A stretch of DNA of 64,000 bases, taken from NCBI GenBank assembly GCA_032718475.1, contig JAUCBJ010007055.1:1-64000 (forward strand), in the 5' to 3' direction. The notes beneath the pieces are model-generated. The model was not told where the DNA came from, did not search any database, and was given only the letters and a program-made list of their open reading frames with translations. Positions 24,989 to 37,745 of this stretch are shown one piece after another (the first letter of the stretch is position 1; each line of letters opens with the position of its first letter). The translations under genes were made by a program, and so were the position numbers. This DNA is from Nemertoderma westbladi (Eukaryota > Xenacoelomorpha > Nemertodermatida > Nemertodermatidae).

Positions 24989-27142
24989 CTGCATCGGTAA
25001 CGACTCTCTCATTGATAGAGTCAATGCTTTCTGCAGACCAAACGCCTTGGCGAGCATCGGAAAGTATATTTCCCCATTCAGGGTCATCAATATGACGCCA
25101 ATTCTTCTTAAGTTCGACGATAACATCAAACTTCAACCATAACTCCCTTCCAGATAGCTTCTCAAGTGTGGGGCAATCTGCGAGTGTCGCATGTACTCTA
25201 GTCAATGGCGTGGAGCAGACGCTAGGTAGCTGTAGAAAGTCCCCACAACAGACAACATGGAAACCGCCAAAGATGGATTCCTTCTCATCCGATATTTTAC
25301 ATAAGGTAGAGTTAATCTTTTCGAAGAGATTTGCTCCCACCATGGATATCTCGTCGATGATGATGAGAATTACTCCATCATAGCATTTTCTTAAAGCTGT
25401 AAGTTGACGGCGTGAAAGAAGTTTCTGACCCCCACGGGAGACTGGTATGTGCAGGGATCGATGTATTGTACTTCCTCCAATGGAAACAGCACTGATTCCA
25501 GTTGGAGCCATAATCTTTACAGCTCCGGGTTTCCACATGTCTGTTAGTTTTTTCACCGCGTTTATCACGCGGCTTTTCCCTGTTCCCCCTTCGCCAGACA
25601 GGTGCATTCGTAACTGGGAATCAGAAGTCCCACAGATACCCTTGAGAAGAGCTTTGCCAATAATGCGAAAGGCATCCAGTTGATCTCCAGTCAATCCTTC
25701 AACCTTCGCCACATTATTTAGGTCGGGGCAAATTGCAGTTCCTTCTTTAATTGAAGTCATTGCCTGTGGTGACAACTGAATATCTGGGGAGAGGGCATAC
25801 TCCAGGCGTTCTAGAACAGCCTGTCGTGTAGGAAAGTTATCATTCAAACTGCCGACAATGGTTTGAGGATTATCAACCTGAATCATGTGGTTGTCGATAG
25901 CCTCCTGGATATCCGCCAATGAGGTCCGAGAGCCGTTAACGGAAGTCGCTTGATGCCAGTTTGAGTTTGGTTGGGCTTCCGCTGAAGGTAGTTGGGTGTC
26001 ATTCACAGCATCACTTCCAAATCCCAACGACTCGAGGACTCCGACTTCGGGGACATCTTTGGCAATTAACCGGCTAATATGCAGAGTTGATAAACCAATA
26101 TCGGCATTGTCTTCATCCTCATCTGAATGACAATTTGGGTTGTTATCCATTTCTTGTTCAGCAGTTGGATTATCGTTGTCACAACCATCATCATTCTGCG
26201 AGGAAAGATCTCTCAGTACGCGTTGTTGTTCATTGGCTTCCTCCTGTCCAATGTAATACTGCTGCATGTGTTCTAACAACAGCGGTATAGAATCAGCTCC
26301 ATGCCAAGATGACATCGTATCCCACCAAGATTGACCATTTGAAGGAATGAGGTCGTGTGAAGATCGGAAAGGCTTGGTCAGGATTAAGGCAAGTTGAGCG
26401 TATTTATCATGTTCCAATTCATTCCGTCTATCAGGCAACCGCGGGCCAATTATATCCGGAATTACATTGGTTTTTCGTTTAACAACGCCGTGAGTCAATC
26501 GTTGTAGGTGTAGAATTCGGAATTTGAGAACTTCACCTGTTTTCCCCGCAATAGAGACCTTCTCATACTGCTCCACAAACTCATACAGACTAACGTTGTC
26601 GAGTCCATCAGGGCGGTTGCAGTAGTCTTCCCACTGGGTGACTGATAGGTATTCCCCAGTTTGGCGATCTCTTTCAAGCAGGGTCTCATATTCCTCCTTC
26701 TGAAGAATCGCATATGCTTGCGATAGGAGCAACGTTGAAAACCTATGTGATACATATGTTAGTTGCCCCTTCCGTTCGATAAAGAAGGCAGCGAGAGGTG
26801 CAGATATTTCCTGTTTGCTACTGATCGTATAAACAATGCTGTTAATCAGTTTCGCAGCAGCAGCGTGGGAACGAGACGTATTTAAGTCTTCCAAGGCTTT
26901 CTTTCTATCGAACGCTGCTAGGATCATCGCAGTCTGACTCTCCACACTTTGCTGAGACTTCGTGACATATTTAACAACATAAAACGCCAGAAGTGAACCA
27001 GCTGCACCAATGAGAATTCTGCAGTCATGATTACAACGAAGCAGCTCGAGTAAAACAGGAACATAAGAGTTTATATATTCGTTTCCTATGACTCTAGCGT
27101 GTTCCACTTGACCATCTTCGAAGGTAGTAATCTCCACTGGTC
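24989..27142 (-). CDS. Helitron exon 6: Rep Y2 motif and Pif1 helicase N-half
   Basis: The exon begins after GTACAG and completes a Gly codon, reading GPVEITTFEDGQ. Residues near 1324-1328 of the assembled protein are FYVVKYVTK, the two-tyrosine Rep active-site motif: the tyrosines cut and carry the DNA strand. The acidic linker (…DNDNPTAEQEMDNN…) separates Rep from the helicase. Walker A GEGGTGKS is at about 1786-1793, Walker B IIIDEIS at about 1863-1869, then CCGDFLQLP and LKKNWRH, all Pif1-family hallmarks. The exon ends GCAG|GTATGT. About 720 codons without interruption indicate purifying selection or recent activity. Confidence 0.92.
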
Positions 27143-28537
27143 CTGTACAAAATAATGATAAACAATAACATATTAATATTAATTAATGTATGGCAAACTT
27201 TTAGTATTTTCATTCTACATTTAAATTCCCCTTGATATTCATTATTAATAATAAAAATATAAAAATAATATTAAATATTAAGATAAAAATATTAAATTTG
27301 CGAGAAAATTATTACACTCGCGAGAAAATTATTAAACTCGAGAGAAAATCTCGCGAGATAAGTTATTAAACGCGCAGATATGTTTTCATTTCTTTCAATC
27401 TTAATTATTTATCTCGCGAGATTAATAATTTTCTCACGAGTTTAATCATTTATTTCGCAAATAATTAGAAGAATATCAAGGGGAATTAAAATGTCGAATA
27501 AAAGTATGCCATATTAACGTCATGTACATTAATAGGCCTGTCAAACAATAACATTTTACTTGCGGAAATTACCTGGGGGGGGGGGGAGGTTGACCTCCCC
27601 ACACCCCCCCCCCCCCCCCCCCCCCTTTCGAAATTCAAGAAATATGTACTCGAAAAATACATGTTTTCAAAAAGACAAAATATCACAATTGATAGATAAC
27701 AATCTCAACTATACTAGGTTTTCCGGCATGCTGAATTCGATGGTTACATTTTCCAAGTGTTTAAATTTTGCTAGGGCCTTCTACCGGGATACGGATCCAC
27801 TGGTTGATTTTAGGGCACCGAACTGCACGAAAAATACAAGTAGCATATTTTTCAAACAGACTAAATTTCAGAATTTTTCGTTAAAAATGTCAACTACTTG
27901 GTTTTGCGGCGTTGAGAATTCGATGGTTACATTTCCCAACGGTTTAAATACGGTGCAGCATGACAATTACAAGTAGATATTTTCGCTAATCACGTGGGGC
28001 CGAAAATTACCCTTCGCATGTCTGAGTGACCCTACAACATGTTTCATCGTATTCAGCGCCCCAGAAAACACATATAAACCAAAATTGGAATATTAGTAAC
28101 ATTACAATCTGTAAGTAACAAGTAATGTAAAGTTTACAGCTATAGGGCGAAGCGAGCTTAGAAAATTTTACACTTTTTCACAAATTTTCGCTTATCAAAC
28201 TTGTCCTTTGGGGCGAGCAACGCAGTCAGGGCCAGCCTTAGCGCACAATTATAATTAGTGAATAGGGCAAAATCACATGTCCGTCTGACTGTCCGTCTGT
28301 ATGAAAAATTCATTCGTAAATAACTTTTGAAGATTTTAACCATTTTCAACCAAATTATATATGGGCGTACTAGAGAAAAAGTTGACAATATTTTTTAAAG
28401 TTACGGGCAAATACCTATCGAACTTTTGATTACAGATCAAATCGAACTTGTTTCGAACTAATAATTATTTTTTAGAAGAACCTATGAATTATAAATATAT
28501 TTCAAAGTTAAATAAATATAGTGCAATAAGTACTTAC
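27143..28537 (-). other. Helitron intron 5 with repeats
   Basis: The intron has GT at 28537-28536 and AG at 27144-27143. Contents: a G-run and C-run pair around GGGGAGGTTGACCTCCCC (27571-27626, a potential hairpin); two diverged copies of a segment containing GAATTCGATGGTTACATTT (about 27735 and 27918); CTCGCGAGA-type palindromic words at 27300-27440; and the interspersed repeat noted at 28205-28360. Confidence 0.7.
28205..28360 (+). repeat. Interspersed repeat, copy 1
   Basis: ACGCAGTCAGGGC(C/A)AGCCTTAG through GCACAATTATAATTAGT, GTCCGTCTGT and AAAAATTCATTCGTAA recurs at 40152-40300 in the same orientation with scattered differences. The tail rich in GTCTGTCCG words is common to invertebrate short repeats. 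No coding capacity. Confidence 0.8.
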
Positions 28538-29325
28538 CCCTAGGGAATTGGAATCGACATTGGGAACCAGAAGTAATCGCAGATTTCTTGGTGCAAGAAG
28601 CGCGATGCCGCCAATCATGTAGATTTACACGTTGAGCAATAATGCTCGATATAATCTGAGCCGCCACAGTCCCACTTTCAGTAGGGCGACACTGTTGTGG
28701 AGGAGTAGAATTGTTTAGAATCACCTGAACCTCTCCGTCAGTTAGTTGGATTGATTCTTCAACAGAACGACGTGTAATGGCAATAGAGAGCAGTTCGGAC
28801 GCAGTAAACTTGGTGCCGCAAACGGAACAGGAAGCGACAACTGGTTCAGATGAATTGCCAAACGACCGTTTACTCGCCGATACAGGTATTGCCACAGGTT
28901 CAAGAGAAACTGCGCAATTGTGACACTTCGATGTATCGATTGGAATGGATGTCTTTATAACAGTGTCGGCGAACTCAATTAACTTTCCCTTAGAATCTGA
29001 ATCCAGATCTTTAAACTGTTGCGAAGTGGCTGGGAAACCGTGAATCCAGATAAGGGAATGTAGATGTAAGGCGCCACGGCCTGCAGTTTCGGGAACAGCA
29101 AAGAAAGCCTTCGTATGGCCGAAAAGGCCACGTTCATTCCCGCTCTCGTTAGCCGAGTTCCATCCGAGAACATTGCGAATGAAGTGGGTGACCAAGCGAT
29201 CGAAATACTTTGCCGCCGCGTGTGGGTTCTTACCGAGCGCTGCAAACCGATCCGCGGGTGTAGGGAAGACATCCGTATCGTTGAACTGAACAGATATATC
29301 CTTCCCATTAGACGCCTCTGCATAT
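28538..29325 (-). CDS. Helitron exon 5: HUH motif of the Rep nuclease
   Basis: The exon starts after TTTTCAG at 29326, supplying one base to an Arg codon, then Tyr-Ala-Glu. It contains the conserved NPHAAAKYFDRLVTHF segment and RGALHLHSLIWIHG, with the metal-binding HUH pair at His1094 and His1096. Downstream are paired cysteines (CHNC and CSVC) and HRASC...CRFQFPR, the conserved stretch that leads into the Y2 region. It ends at GGG|GTAAGT with GT at 28537. The usual GAPHxH appears as GALHLH, a tolerated change of Pro to Leu. Confidence 0.92.
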
Positions 29326-30195
29326 CTGAAAAGTAAAATAAAAATATAAAAATTATTAGTTATTAATAATAATATAATAATAATAATAATAGTAATACAT
29401 ATATATTTAATATAGAATAGCGCTTATTAAATAACCCACTCATAACGGATTGACACCAAAAAGTGATCAGGGAGCGAGTGAAACACGATAGTAAAGTAGG
29501 CTAATTGGTACAAATGTGTATCACGGAGGGAGGGAGGGGGGGGGGGGGGGGGGTTGTTTCGCAAATTGAAATTGCTGCATAGTAAATCTGCCATACGTTA
29601 CCTGATGCATCTCCAGATTTGTTGGCTACGGTAATATAGCCGAGACTGAAATGTAAAGAATTTTAGAGGCTAGAAAAATAATTATTTTATGCTTATCAAT
29701 TTAATTGATGAATATAATATTTTGAAACATTCCATAAAAATGTTACACTTTTATTTAACAAAACTTAATTAATATACAGGTTTTTCATCACCATTCCATT
29801 GGTCATTCTGTAAAAATATCGTCACATTGTATGCAGGCGCAGTGGTTCAACAGTTACTCATAGACGAAGTTATATATGGCGCCACCTTTCGCCAAACCAT
29901 GAATTACATGACGCCAGAAACTTATTAATTTAATGAAATGAAAATTTTTCTCAACTATATCAAATTTCAAAGAAATCGCTGAACTGTTGCTGAGCCTGAT
30001 ACCGGTATTGGCGTCCAATCATTGAGTCAGACAGACAGACAAACGGACAACGCCGATAACTGTATGCTAATGCAATGCTCATTTACTTAGTGGCTCGCCC
30101 CACATTTTAGGAATAAATGCACACTATGTCCTGGTTTATAGTGTCTCCGTAATCCAGGTACACCACCCCCCAACTTTAATTAAATATAAACTAAC
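29326..30195 (-). other. Helitron intron 4
   Basis: Donor CAG|GTTAGT with GT at 30195-30194; acceptor TTTCAG ending 29326. It contains an ATA-rich microsatellite (29350-29400), a G-tract (29531-29552) and a decayed repeat with CAGACAGACAGACAAACGGA at about 30032. No coding sequence. Confidence 0.8.
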
Positions 30196-30776
30196 CTGAA
30201 AACCGCAAGGGATCCCATTTCGTTAGGAGCAACGGTGAGGAACAGATGTGGGTTACCAAACTTAGTTATCAGGTTGTATAACTTTCTCCGCTCCTGTGTT
30301 CGTTGCTCATCGGATCCCCATTTAGTTCCCGAGACTATCTTCACGTGAGTCATCAACGATCGCGCGTTCCCTGAGTTATTAACGGTTTCATTACGCGACT
30401 TATCGAGGAATTCTTTGAGTTCATCGCGTGTAACCGAGTTAATATTCGCACAAACCCCAGGGAATTTCCGCAACCGTAAAGACGTATTACTCAGTGCCTG
30501 TTCGCGGGACAGAATGTCAAAAACCCGGAGGACAGATTCCGAATCGCTAAACTGTTGGGTCGATAACCGGAGTAGATGACGAAATCCTTCGACATTCCCA
30601 ACGCCTGCGATGTCCCCCGGGTCGCCATAACCGAAGGGAAACTGCTTGGCGAACATTAGCATCCGAGTCTCTGAATTCCAGTCAGACAGTAAATGTGAAC
30701 TGCGCCGTAAGACAAGTTCATCGTCACATCCCCCCATTCGTTGTAACATCTGCGCTTGCGTTGCAGATTGCGTCAC
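30196..30776 (-). CDS. Helitron exon 4: Helitron_like_N Rep N-terminal part
   Basis: The exon starts in phase 0 after TTTGCAG (GTG ACG CAA...) and ends TTCAG|GTTAGT in phase 2. It matches the N-terminal part of Helitron replication initiators. ARSLMTHVKIVSGTKWGSDE precedes the conserved FGNPHLFLTVAPNE block, equivalent to the FGxPxLFLTLNPxD motif before the HUH site. Earlier are LMFAKQFPFGYGDPGD and an Arg-rich LSREQ segment. Confidence 0.9.
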
Positions 30777-32617
<1,841 letters not shown>

Positions 32618-34487
32618 CTGGTTAGAAGAGAATATAGAGGCGTCTGTACGTTCGACACCCTCCTCTAGGTCAGCGACGTTCACAATATCAGCGGGGCGAG
32701 TGTGAGACGACGTAGGTTCCCCCAGTTCCATTTCCGTTGTTTCATCGACGACAGAGCTGATCATCGAACTGGGGATGTCATCGGCGGGCAGTTCATCTAA
32801 CCGCCCCTGAATGCGCTCCACATCGCCGTAGAGACGGTTATTGGCGAGTAGGAACGTAAGGAGCGCGTTTACTTTATCGCGTCGGATGGTGCAGCGTTTC
32901 ATAGCCAGTAAACGTTGGATTGAAGTTAACGCTCCGGCTAGAATCACCCGAAACGCCGAAACGGAGTCCTGCAGAACTCGAGGTAGTTGAATTGCAGCCG
33001 GAGTGTCAGGTTGTCCCCAAACTAACACATGCGACTGCATCATCTTATTCGCGCCGCCTCGAACAACTACAGTCTTACAGGTCGGCGTCGCGCGAACAAC
33101 CAAATTCCACTCGGCGTCGGTTGCGTCAGCAAGTGCCGCAGGAACTTTCCCCAACAAGAAACCATTTGCGATAGAGAGTTTTGGTGGTTTCTTAATAACT
33201 GCGTTTTTGATCGAGTTCAAACAGGTCGAACAAATACGCAATCGCACTGAACCATCCTGATCAACCTTAAAACCCCTGGGAGACAACAATACGTCCTTTA
33301 GACGGGAATCCAAGTAGTCGACCGAATAGAGGTTAATCAACGCAGCGGGATAATTGGTTGAGCTCCCGGGAGTGAGTTTCTTCTGGAATAAACCAATCAT
33401 CCGGTCGTACTCGCTATTGTCGTTACCGGTACGTAACATTTCATGGATGGAATCCAGGAATACGGACTCGTCGCAAACGCAACAGGTCCGCTGACCCATT
33501 CCGTCGTCCCCCAAACTCCGAGTCATTTTGTCCCAAACTCGTGTTCTGTCCTCGAGAGTTGGAACAGTCACTGTAACTGGTGGTGGATCGGTGACGTTAC
33601 CTTCAACAACGCGCCTCACCCGATCCGCTGCAACGGCCCTCCGATGGGGTTCGGGGTTGACACGTTGGTTGCGCGCAACGTTCTCGCGATGAGTCTCCGG
33701 GTTATTAATCCGGTTGCGCGCAACGTTCTCGCGATGGACCTCCGGATTATTAACCCTGTATTCCTCCACTCTTGCACGATGGGGTTCGGGGTTGACGCGT
33801 TGGTGGAGCAAGGCCGCGCTCCGATGGGGTTCGGGGTTGACGCGTTGATGGAGCAAGGCGGCGCTACGATGGGGTTCGGGGTTAACACGTTGGTTGCGCG
33901 CAACATTCTCGCGATGAGTCTCCGGGTTATTAATACGGTTGCGCGCAACATTCTCGCGATGAGTCTCCGGGTTATTAATACGGTTGCGCGCAACGTTCTC
34001 GCGATGAGTCTCCGGGTTATTAATCCGGTATTCCTCTACACTCGCACGATGAGCAGCACGCCGTCGCGATTCCGCCGTAAACTGGGCGCGGACTCTGACA
34101 CACGATATCTCGTACTGTGCGTTATCTTGCAGACTCCCAGGCACTCCCCTATAGAAACCGGCAACAAGTCCGTCAATAGTTGAGTAAATGGTTAGCGCAG
34201 CGACGCCCTCGGGCGATGGTAAACCTTGGGCATCCCGCGCGTGGGAGTCGAACAGGAAGAACGAAGAGTCAGAGTCTTTACCGATCATCACCGTTATATC
34301 GAATGACGTTAGAATGGCGAGATCGGAACGCAGGAAGGCTTGGGTAACTCCCTGCAGTAAGTTACCATATCCTGGGATGGGATTGGGCGCCCCAGCAATG
34401 AGATCCAAAACCGTGAACTCAGCCTCGAGATCCTTGGCAGTAAACGTCGCTGGAATATCGCGGTGTTGCAAAGCCAGTGGAGATTGT
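32618..34487 (-). CDS. Helitron exon 3: peptidase His-Asp region, NPE repeats, DUF6570-like domain
   Basis: This 1870-nt exon begins after ACTTTTAG and completes a Ser codon; it covers residues 190-813. SSFFLFDSHARDAQG at about 265-279 places a conserved Asp270-Ser-His272, the second half of a papain-fold-like cysteine peptidase site of the kind attached to some Helitron proteins. Residues about 330-480 hold nine or so copies of a 12-15-aa repeat (RINNPETHRENVARN or QRVNPEPHRSAALLH). A Cys-rich part follows (CCVCDE..., ICSTC...), then KKPPKLSIANGFLLGKVP, the signature of the DUF6570 domain found N-terminal to Helitron Rep. It ends AACCAG|GTTGGT in phase 0. Confidence 0.88.
33610..34050 (-). 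repeat. Coding repeat array (36- and 45-bp units) in Helitron exon 3
   Basis: On the plus strand, GCGCAACGTTCTCGCGATGA and CCGGGTTATTAAT recur at 45-bp spacing, mixed with a GATGGGGTTCGGGGTTGACG type at about 36- to 48-bp spacing. Unit length stays a multiple of three, so the frame is preserved. Nearly identical neighbours imply ongoing expansion and contraction. Confidence 0.9.
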
Positions 34488-35824
34488 CTAAAAGTTAAGT
34501 CACAATAATAATAAGTTTACAGCTGACACAATTTCACATACACGATTTGGTGAAGCCATGAAAGATATGGATATGTGCTCGTATCGTATGCTGTACGGCA
34601 TATGTACTTCTTTATACTACTATCATTAACGGTTGGCTCAAGGAACAATATCTAGCCTATATAATAGGTCAATAGGTGTAAACGAAATGAAGAAACGAAA
34701 CGTCAAGGCGATGTCCATGAATTACATAACGCCAAGCAGGGTGCATGTCGAATAAAAATATTCTAGATTTATCATTAATAAAGATTGGTATGGGGGGGGG
34801 GGGGGGTATTTGGTTACTGTCGTCGTTACGTAATGTGTGTGGGGGGATAGCTGAAGCCAAAAATTGAAATATTTACCTGTCGGGGTAGTCAAATGATAAA
34901 CGTTTTATCTAAATGTAATTGAATGTTTAGATTTTATTACCTAGATAATTACCGGTGCCTTAGGATATGGCGTATAATGCATAACAACAGTGGTATAAAG
35001 TTATAATAGCAGGGGTTGACTAAATCCAAAGGTAACATTATTTATTAATAATTATTAATTATATTATTATAGTTAATTATAATAATATTATAATTTACAC
35101 TCATCCGAAAATGCAGGGGGTAATTTAAGGCTGAATAATATGGTGCTAAAATAAGTCAAGTCTACATCTGTACCTTCAACTACAACTTATATGGGGTATG
35201 CGGTATGCCCCGCCCCTCTAACTAATATCTACAAGACGTCAGCAAACTGACCACGTTATGTACTGTATTCCGGACTCTACCTGTACGGTATACCAATAAT
35301 TGTTACAGAGATAATTTAATATTATAGCCTATTTTATTATGCTAAGTGTAAAAAAATTAAAATTAAATAAATTTATTATATAAGCGAAATTATATAAAAG
35401 TTTCATAAAATAACACAGTTTACAACGAATAGAGATTCAAATTCGAGGGACAATTATGAATATATTAGGGCCAATGGCATTGATATCCGAAATTCCGCAA
35501 AATGATGCCATAGGTTCCACCATGGTGTAGCGGTTGCATTGAATTGGAATCCTCTCTCTGGAGGTCGTGGGTTCGATCCAAGCATGAGAGCAACGGCAGT
35601 TTCGGCGCTCTACTACCTTGCATCCATAAGGGGCAGCTAAATGAGTACGGTAATGGAGTTTCCTCGGAGAGTATCCAGTATAGTTCTGGGGGGACCGCAC
35701 GGGAAATAAGTCGCCACACTTTGTTTAGTAATCCCTGCCCTACGGCCGAGTTTTTTAGGTCTAGGGTTACATTATTATTTAATTATAAATAGGTATAAAA
35801 ATGTACCCGTAGTAAAAAACTTAC
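34488..35824 (-). other. Helitron intron 2
   Basis: Donor CTGTC|GTAAGT (GT at 35824-35823); acceptor ACTTTTAG ending 34488. It contains a G-tract at about 34792-34806, AT-rich sequence, and the tRNA-like SINE at 35515-35780. Confidence 0.8.
35515..35780 (+). mobile_element. tRNA-derived SINE inside a Helitron intron
   Basis: TGGTGTAGCGGTT (35523-35535) fits a pol III box A and GGGTTCGATCC (35569-35579) a near-perfect box B, about 35 bp apart as in tRNA genes. The 70-bp tRNA-like head lacks convincing acceptor pairing, so it is a SINE rather than a functional tRNA. An unrelated body follows (AGCAACGGCAGTTTCGGCGC to TTTTTTAGGTC). No flanking duplication was confidently identified. The head occurs once in this window. 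Confidence 0.7.
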
Positions 35825-35981
35825 GACAGTTGTTGGAATAGTTGATCTCCCCCAGTGACAATATAATCGACCGTCTCAGTATTCCATAGAACTGGGTTTG
35901 ATATGGCTGCCATTCCAGCGGCGTAAGCAGCAACAGCGGTGCATTGAACCCCTCGCGACAATACCGGAAACCGTAAGTCAC
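35825..35981 (-). CDS. Helitron exon 2: peptidase catalytic cysteine
   Basis: This small exon (157 nt) follows TTACAG and ends CTGTC|GTAAGT. Read in phase it gives (G)DLRFPVLSRGVQCTAVA, with the predicted nucleophile Cys151, then Trp and a TGGDQLF segment. The arrangement GxQC...W...GD.L matches the N-terminal half of the OTU/C76-like cysteine peptidase domain attached to some Helitrons. The matching His-Asp lies in the next exon. Without the flanking exons this frame is easy to miss, because another frame is also open here. Confidence 0.82.
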
Positions 35982-36949
35982 CTGTAAGCAACACAATTAT
36001 AATATAAATTAAAACATACCGTTACCGTATATTATTACACAATGTAGCAATAATAATTAAAGGAAACGAGCAGCCCTTTATAACCAAAACAATAAATGAT
36101 AATAGCACAAGCACTGACAGACTGAAACAAGATGTACAATAAAATGTGGGTGCCTCGTGCCTGTAGTGTATAATCTTGTCAGCTTGTGAGCGCAACTTTC
36201 ATTACATAGTATACATACATACTACTGTACTATCAGTATAGGCCTATTAGTTACAAAATATTACCATAGAGAGGGTCCATCTTTCTTACAACTACCTATA
36301 GCGCTCTATAAAGAGGCAGTTTCGTAATGGACATTATTATGTTTTTTACATTACAGTACCGGTAATACCGGTACCGGTACATTAAAATGACTCATTTTTA
36401 GTTTTAGATAGGCCGAACTTTTTTTATTTTGACGAGTGATATTGTTGGGAAAGTGACTCATTATCATTGGGCAAGTGACTGCACTGCACCTCGTCTTGAT
36501 GAGACTGACATTATTTCAATCATTCAAAGACTGCTTACTACGTCAGTTCAGTCTGTCAGTATGTGGGATAATATATTGTATCTATCGGTCTATACTGCTA
36601 TAACTAAAACTGTACCGGTAACTAAAATTTTAGCAGGATCAAAACTGTCAGACTGTAACAGAAACTGCATTGCTAAATTTTGTAATACGGCACTGAAACT
36701 GTAACTTAAATACCTTGAATACTGAAACTGTAACTAAATTCGCCAAAATTGATTCAGATCTCAACACTAACTAGACCTGTAGGTGTAGACCTAGGCCTAC
36801 TGCACATACCGGTCTGCCGGTACCGTACTCTGCTACTGAGTAAACTCCACACGTCTACGCTGTACAGCTCTGTATGCTGTACACAATACACTAACGCTAC
36901 AGCACTAGGCTACCTTGACAACTTGACTAGGTCTATAAATTAAACTAAC
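35982..36949 (-). other. Helitron intron 1
   Basis: Donor CATCAAG|GTTAGT (GT at 36949-36948); acceptor GCTTACAG ending 35982. It is AT-rich with ACCGGTA and AGGCCTA words, including ACCGGTACCGG-type clusters near 36357-36383. No gene. Confidence 0.75.
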
Positions 36950-37361
36950 CTTGATGGAAGCTCCCAGCCCTCCGAGTAGCACTGCAAATGATACTGGCGG
37001 AGCTGGAAGCTCTTCCTCTTCTTGGAACCGGTGCGATATTAGAAATTCGCTCGCTTCCAGTGGCGGCACGGTCGGAGGTAGGTAGACGAAAAAGCCCACC
37101 CGCTCCCGCCACTGGTAGCGCAACGCCGTCAGTTGTGGTCGACATAACGACGTCCGGTCCCGCCACCGCGGCCCCGCCACTCGTAGCGGGAGCAGAAGCT
37201 TCTCCTATAGATGCAGTAGCGGTGTTTCCACCAGTGCTGCATCTCCTCAACCTACCACTGTCTCCACCGGACAGTTGAGAAACTTCGACTCCCGCTACAT
37301 CGACGTCCCGCCGCGGTAGCAGATGAAGAAGGTGGATCCGGAAGCTCCTTGCGAACGGCAT
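36950..37361 (-). CDS. Helitron exon 1: N-terminal low-complexity region
   Basis: The frame that splices correctly into exon 2 opens with an ATG at 37361 and ends CAA G|GTTAGT, so that AGSFHQ joins GD in the next exon. GSFHQGD is the expected lead-in to the peptidase cysteine, which fixes the frame. The rest is Ala/Gly/Ser/Arg-rich and unconserved. An ATG at 37395 in another frame starts MPPKKRTKFNF and stops at 37252. That start looks more like a protein N-terminus, so a frameshift or an extra small intron cannot be excluded. Confidence 0.65.
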
Positions 37362-37542
37362 GGAAGTTAAACTTAGTCCGTTTTTTCGGAGGCATAGTCA
37401 GATAGTAGAGTAGTGTCTGATTGTGGTGATGGAGGATGGAAAATCTCGGACAATCGTTAATGGCAGAATGGAATGGATTCACGAACAGACGAAAGCAATA
37501 TACAATACAAACAAACAAACAAACTGATAAAACCAATGATAA

Positions 37543-37583
37543 TAATTACCGGTGGGCCTCGGACCGAGGCCCACCGGTAATTA
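37543..37583. other. 41-bp near-perfect palindrome
   Basis: TAATTACCGGTGGGCCTCGG and its exact reverse complement flank a single central A, giving a 20-bp stem with no loop. It sits about 150 bp beyond the Helitron start codons and 2 bp from the outer end of the adjoining long-inverted-repeat element. It could be a transposon-terminal palindrome or cruciform. Confidence 0.9.
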
Positions 37584-37599
37584 TGGGTCAGCCTAATCA

Positions 37600-37745
37600 C
37601 CCAACTACACCCAACTTTCACCCAACTACACCCAACTACACCCAACTACACCCAACTACACCCAACTTTCACCCAACTACACCCAACTTTCACCCAACTA
37701 CCACCCAACTACACCCAACTTTCACCAACTACACCCAACTTCAAC
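37600..37745 (+). repeat. Subterminal CCCAACTACAC/CCCAACTTTCAC minisatellite
   Basis: Irregular 11-12-bp units next to the left end of the long-inverted-repeat element. The inverted equivalent lies at 42165-42352 and a third, diverged block at 39932-40135. Subterminal arrays like this often bind transposase in hAT and other DNA elements. Confidence 0.85.

Noticed and set aside
33443-34183. 246-codon plus-strand frame over Helitron exon 3
   Set aside because: It arises from the in-frame NPE repeat array; the minus strand has the conserved domains and splice phases.
35437-35719. Two overlapping 84-87-codon minus-strand frames
   Set aside because: They lie over the tRNA-like SINE in a Helitron intron.
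37252-37395. Alternative Helitron start MPPKKRTKFNF
   Set aside because: It is out of frame with the splice into the peptidase exon and stops at 37252. Kept only as an alternative requiring a frameshift or extra intron.
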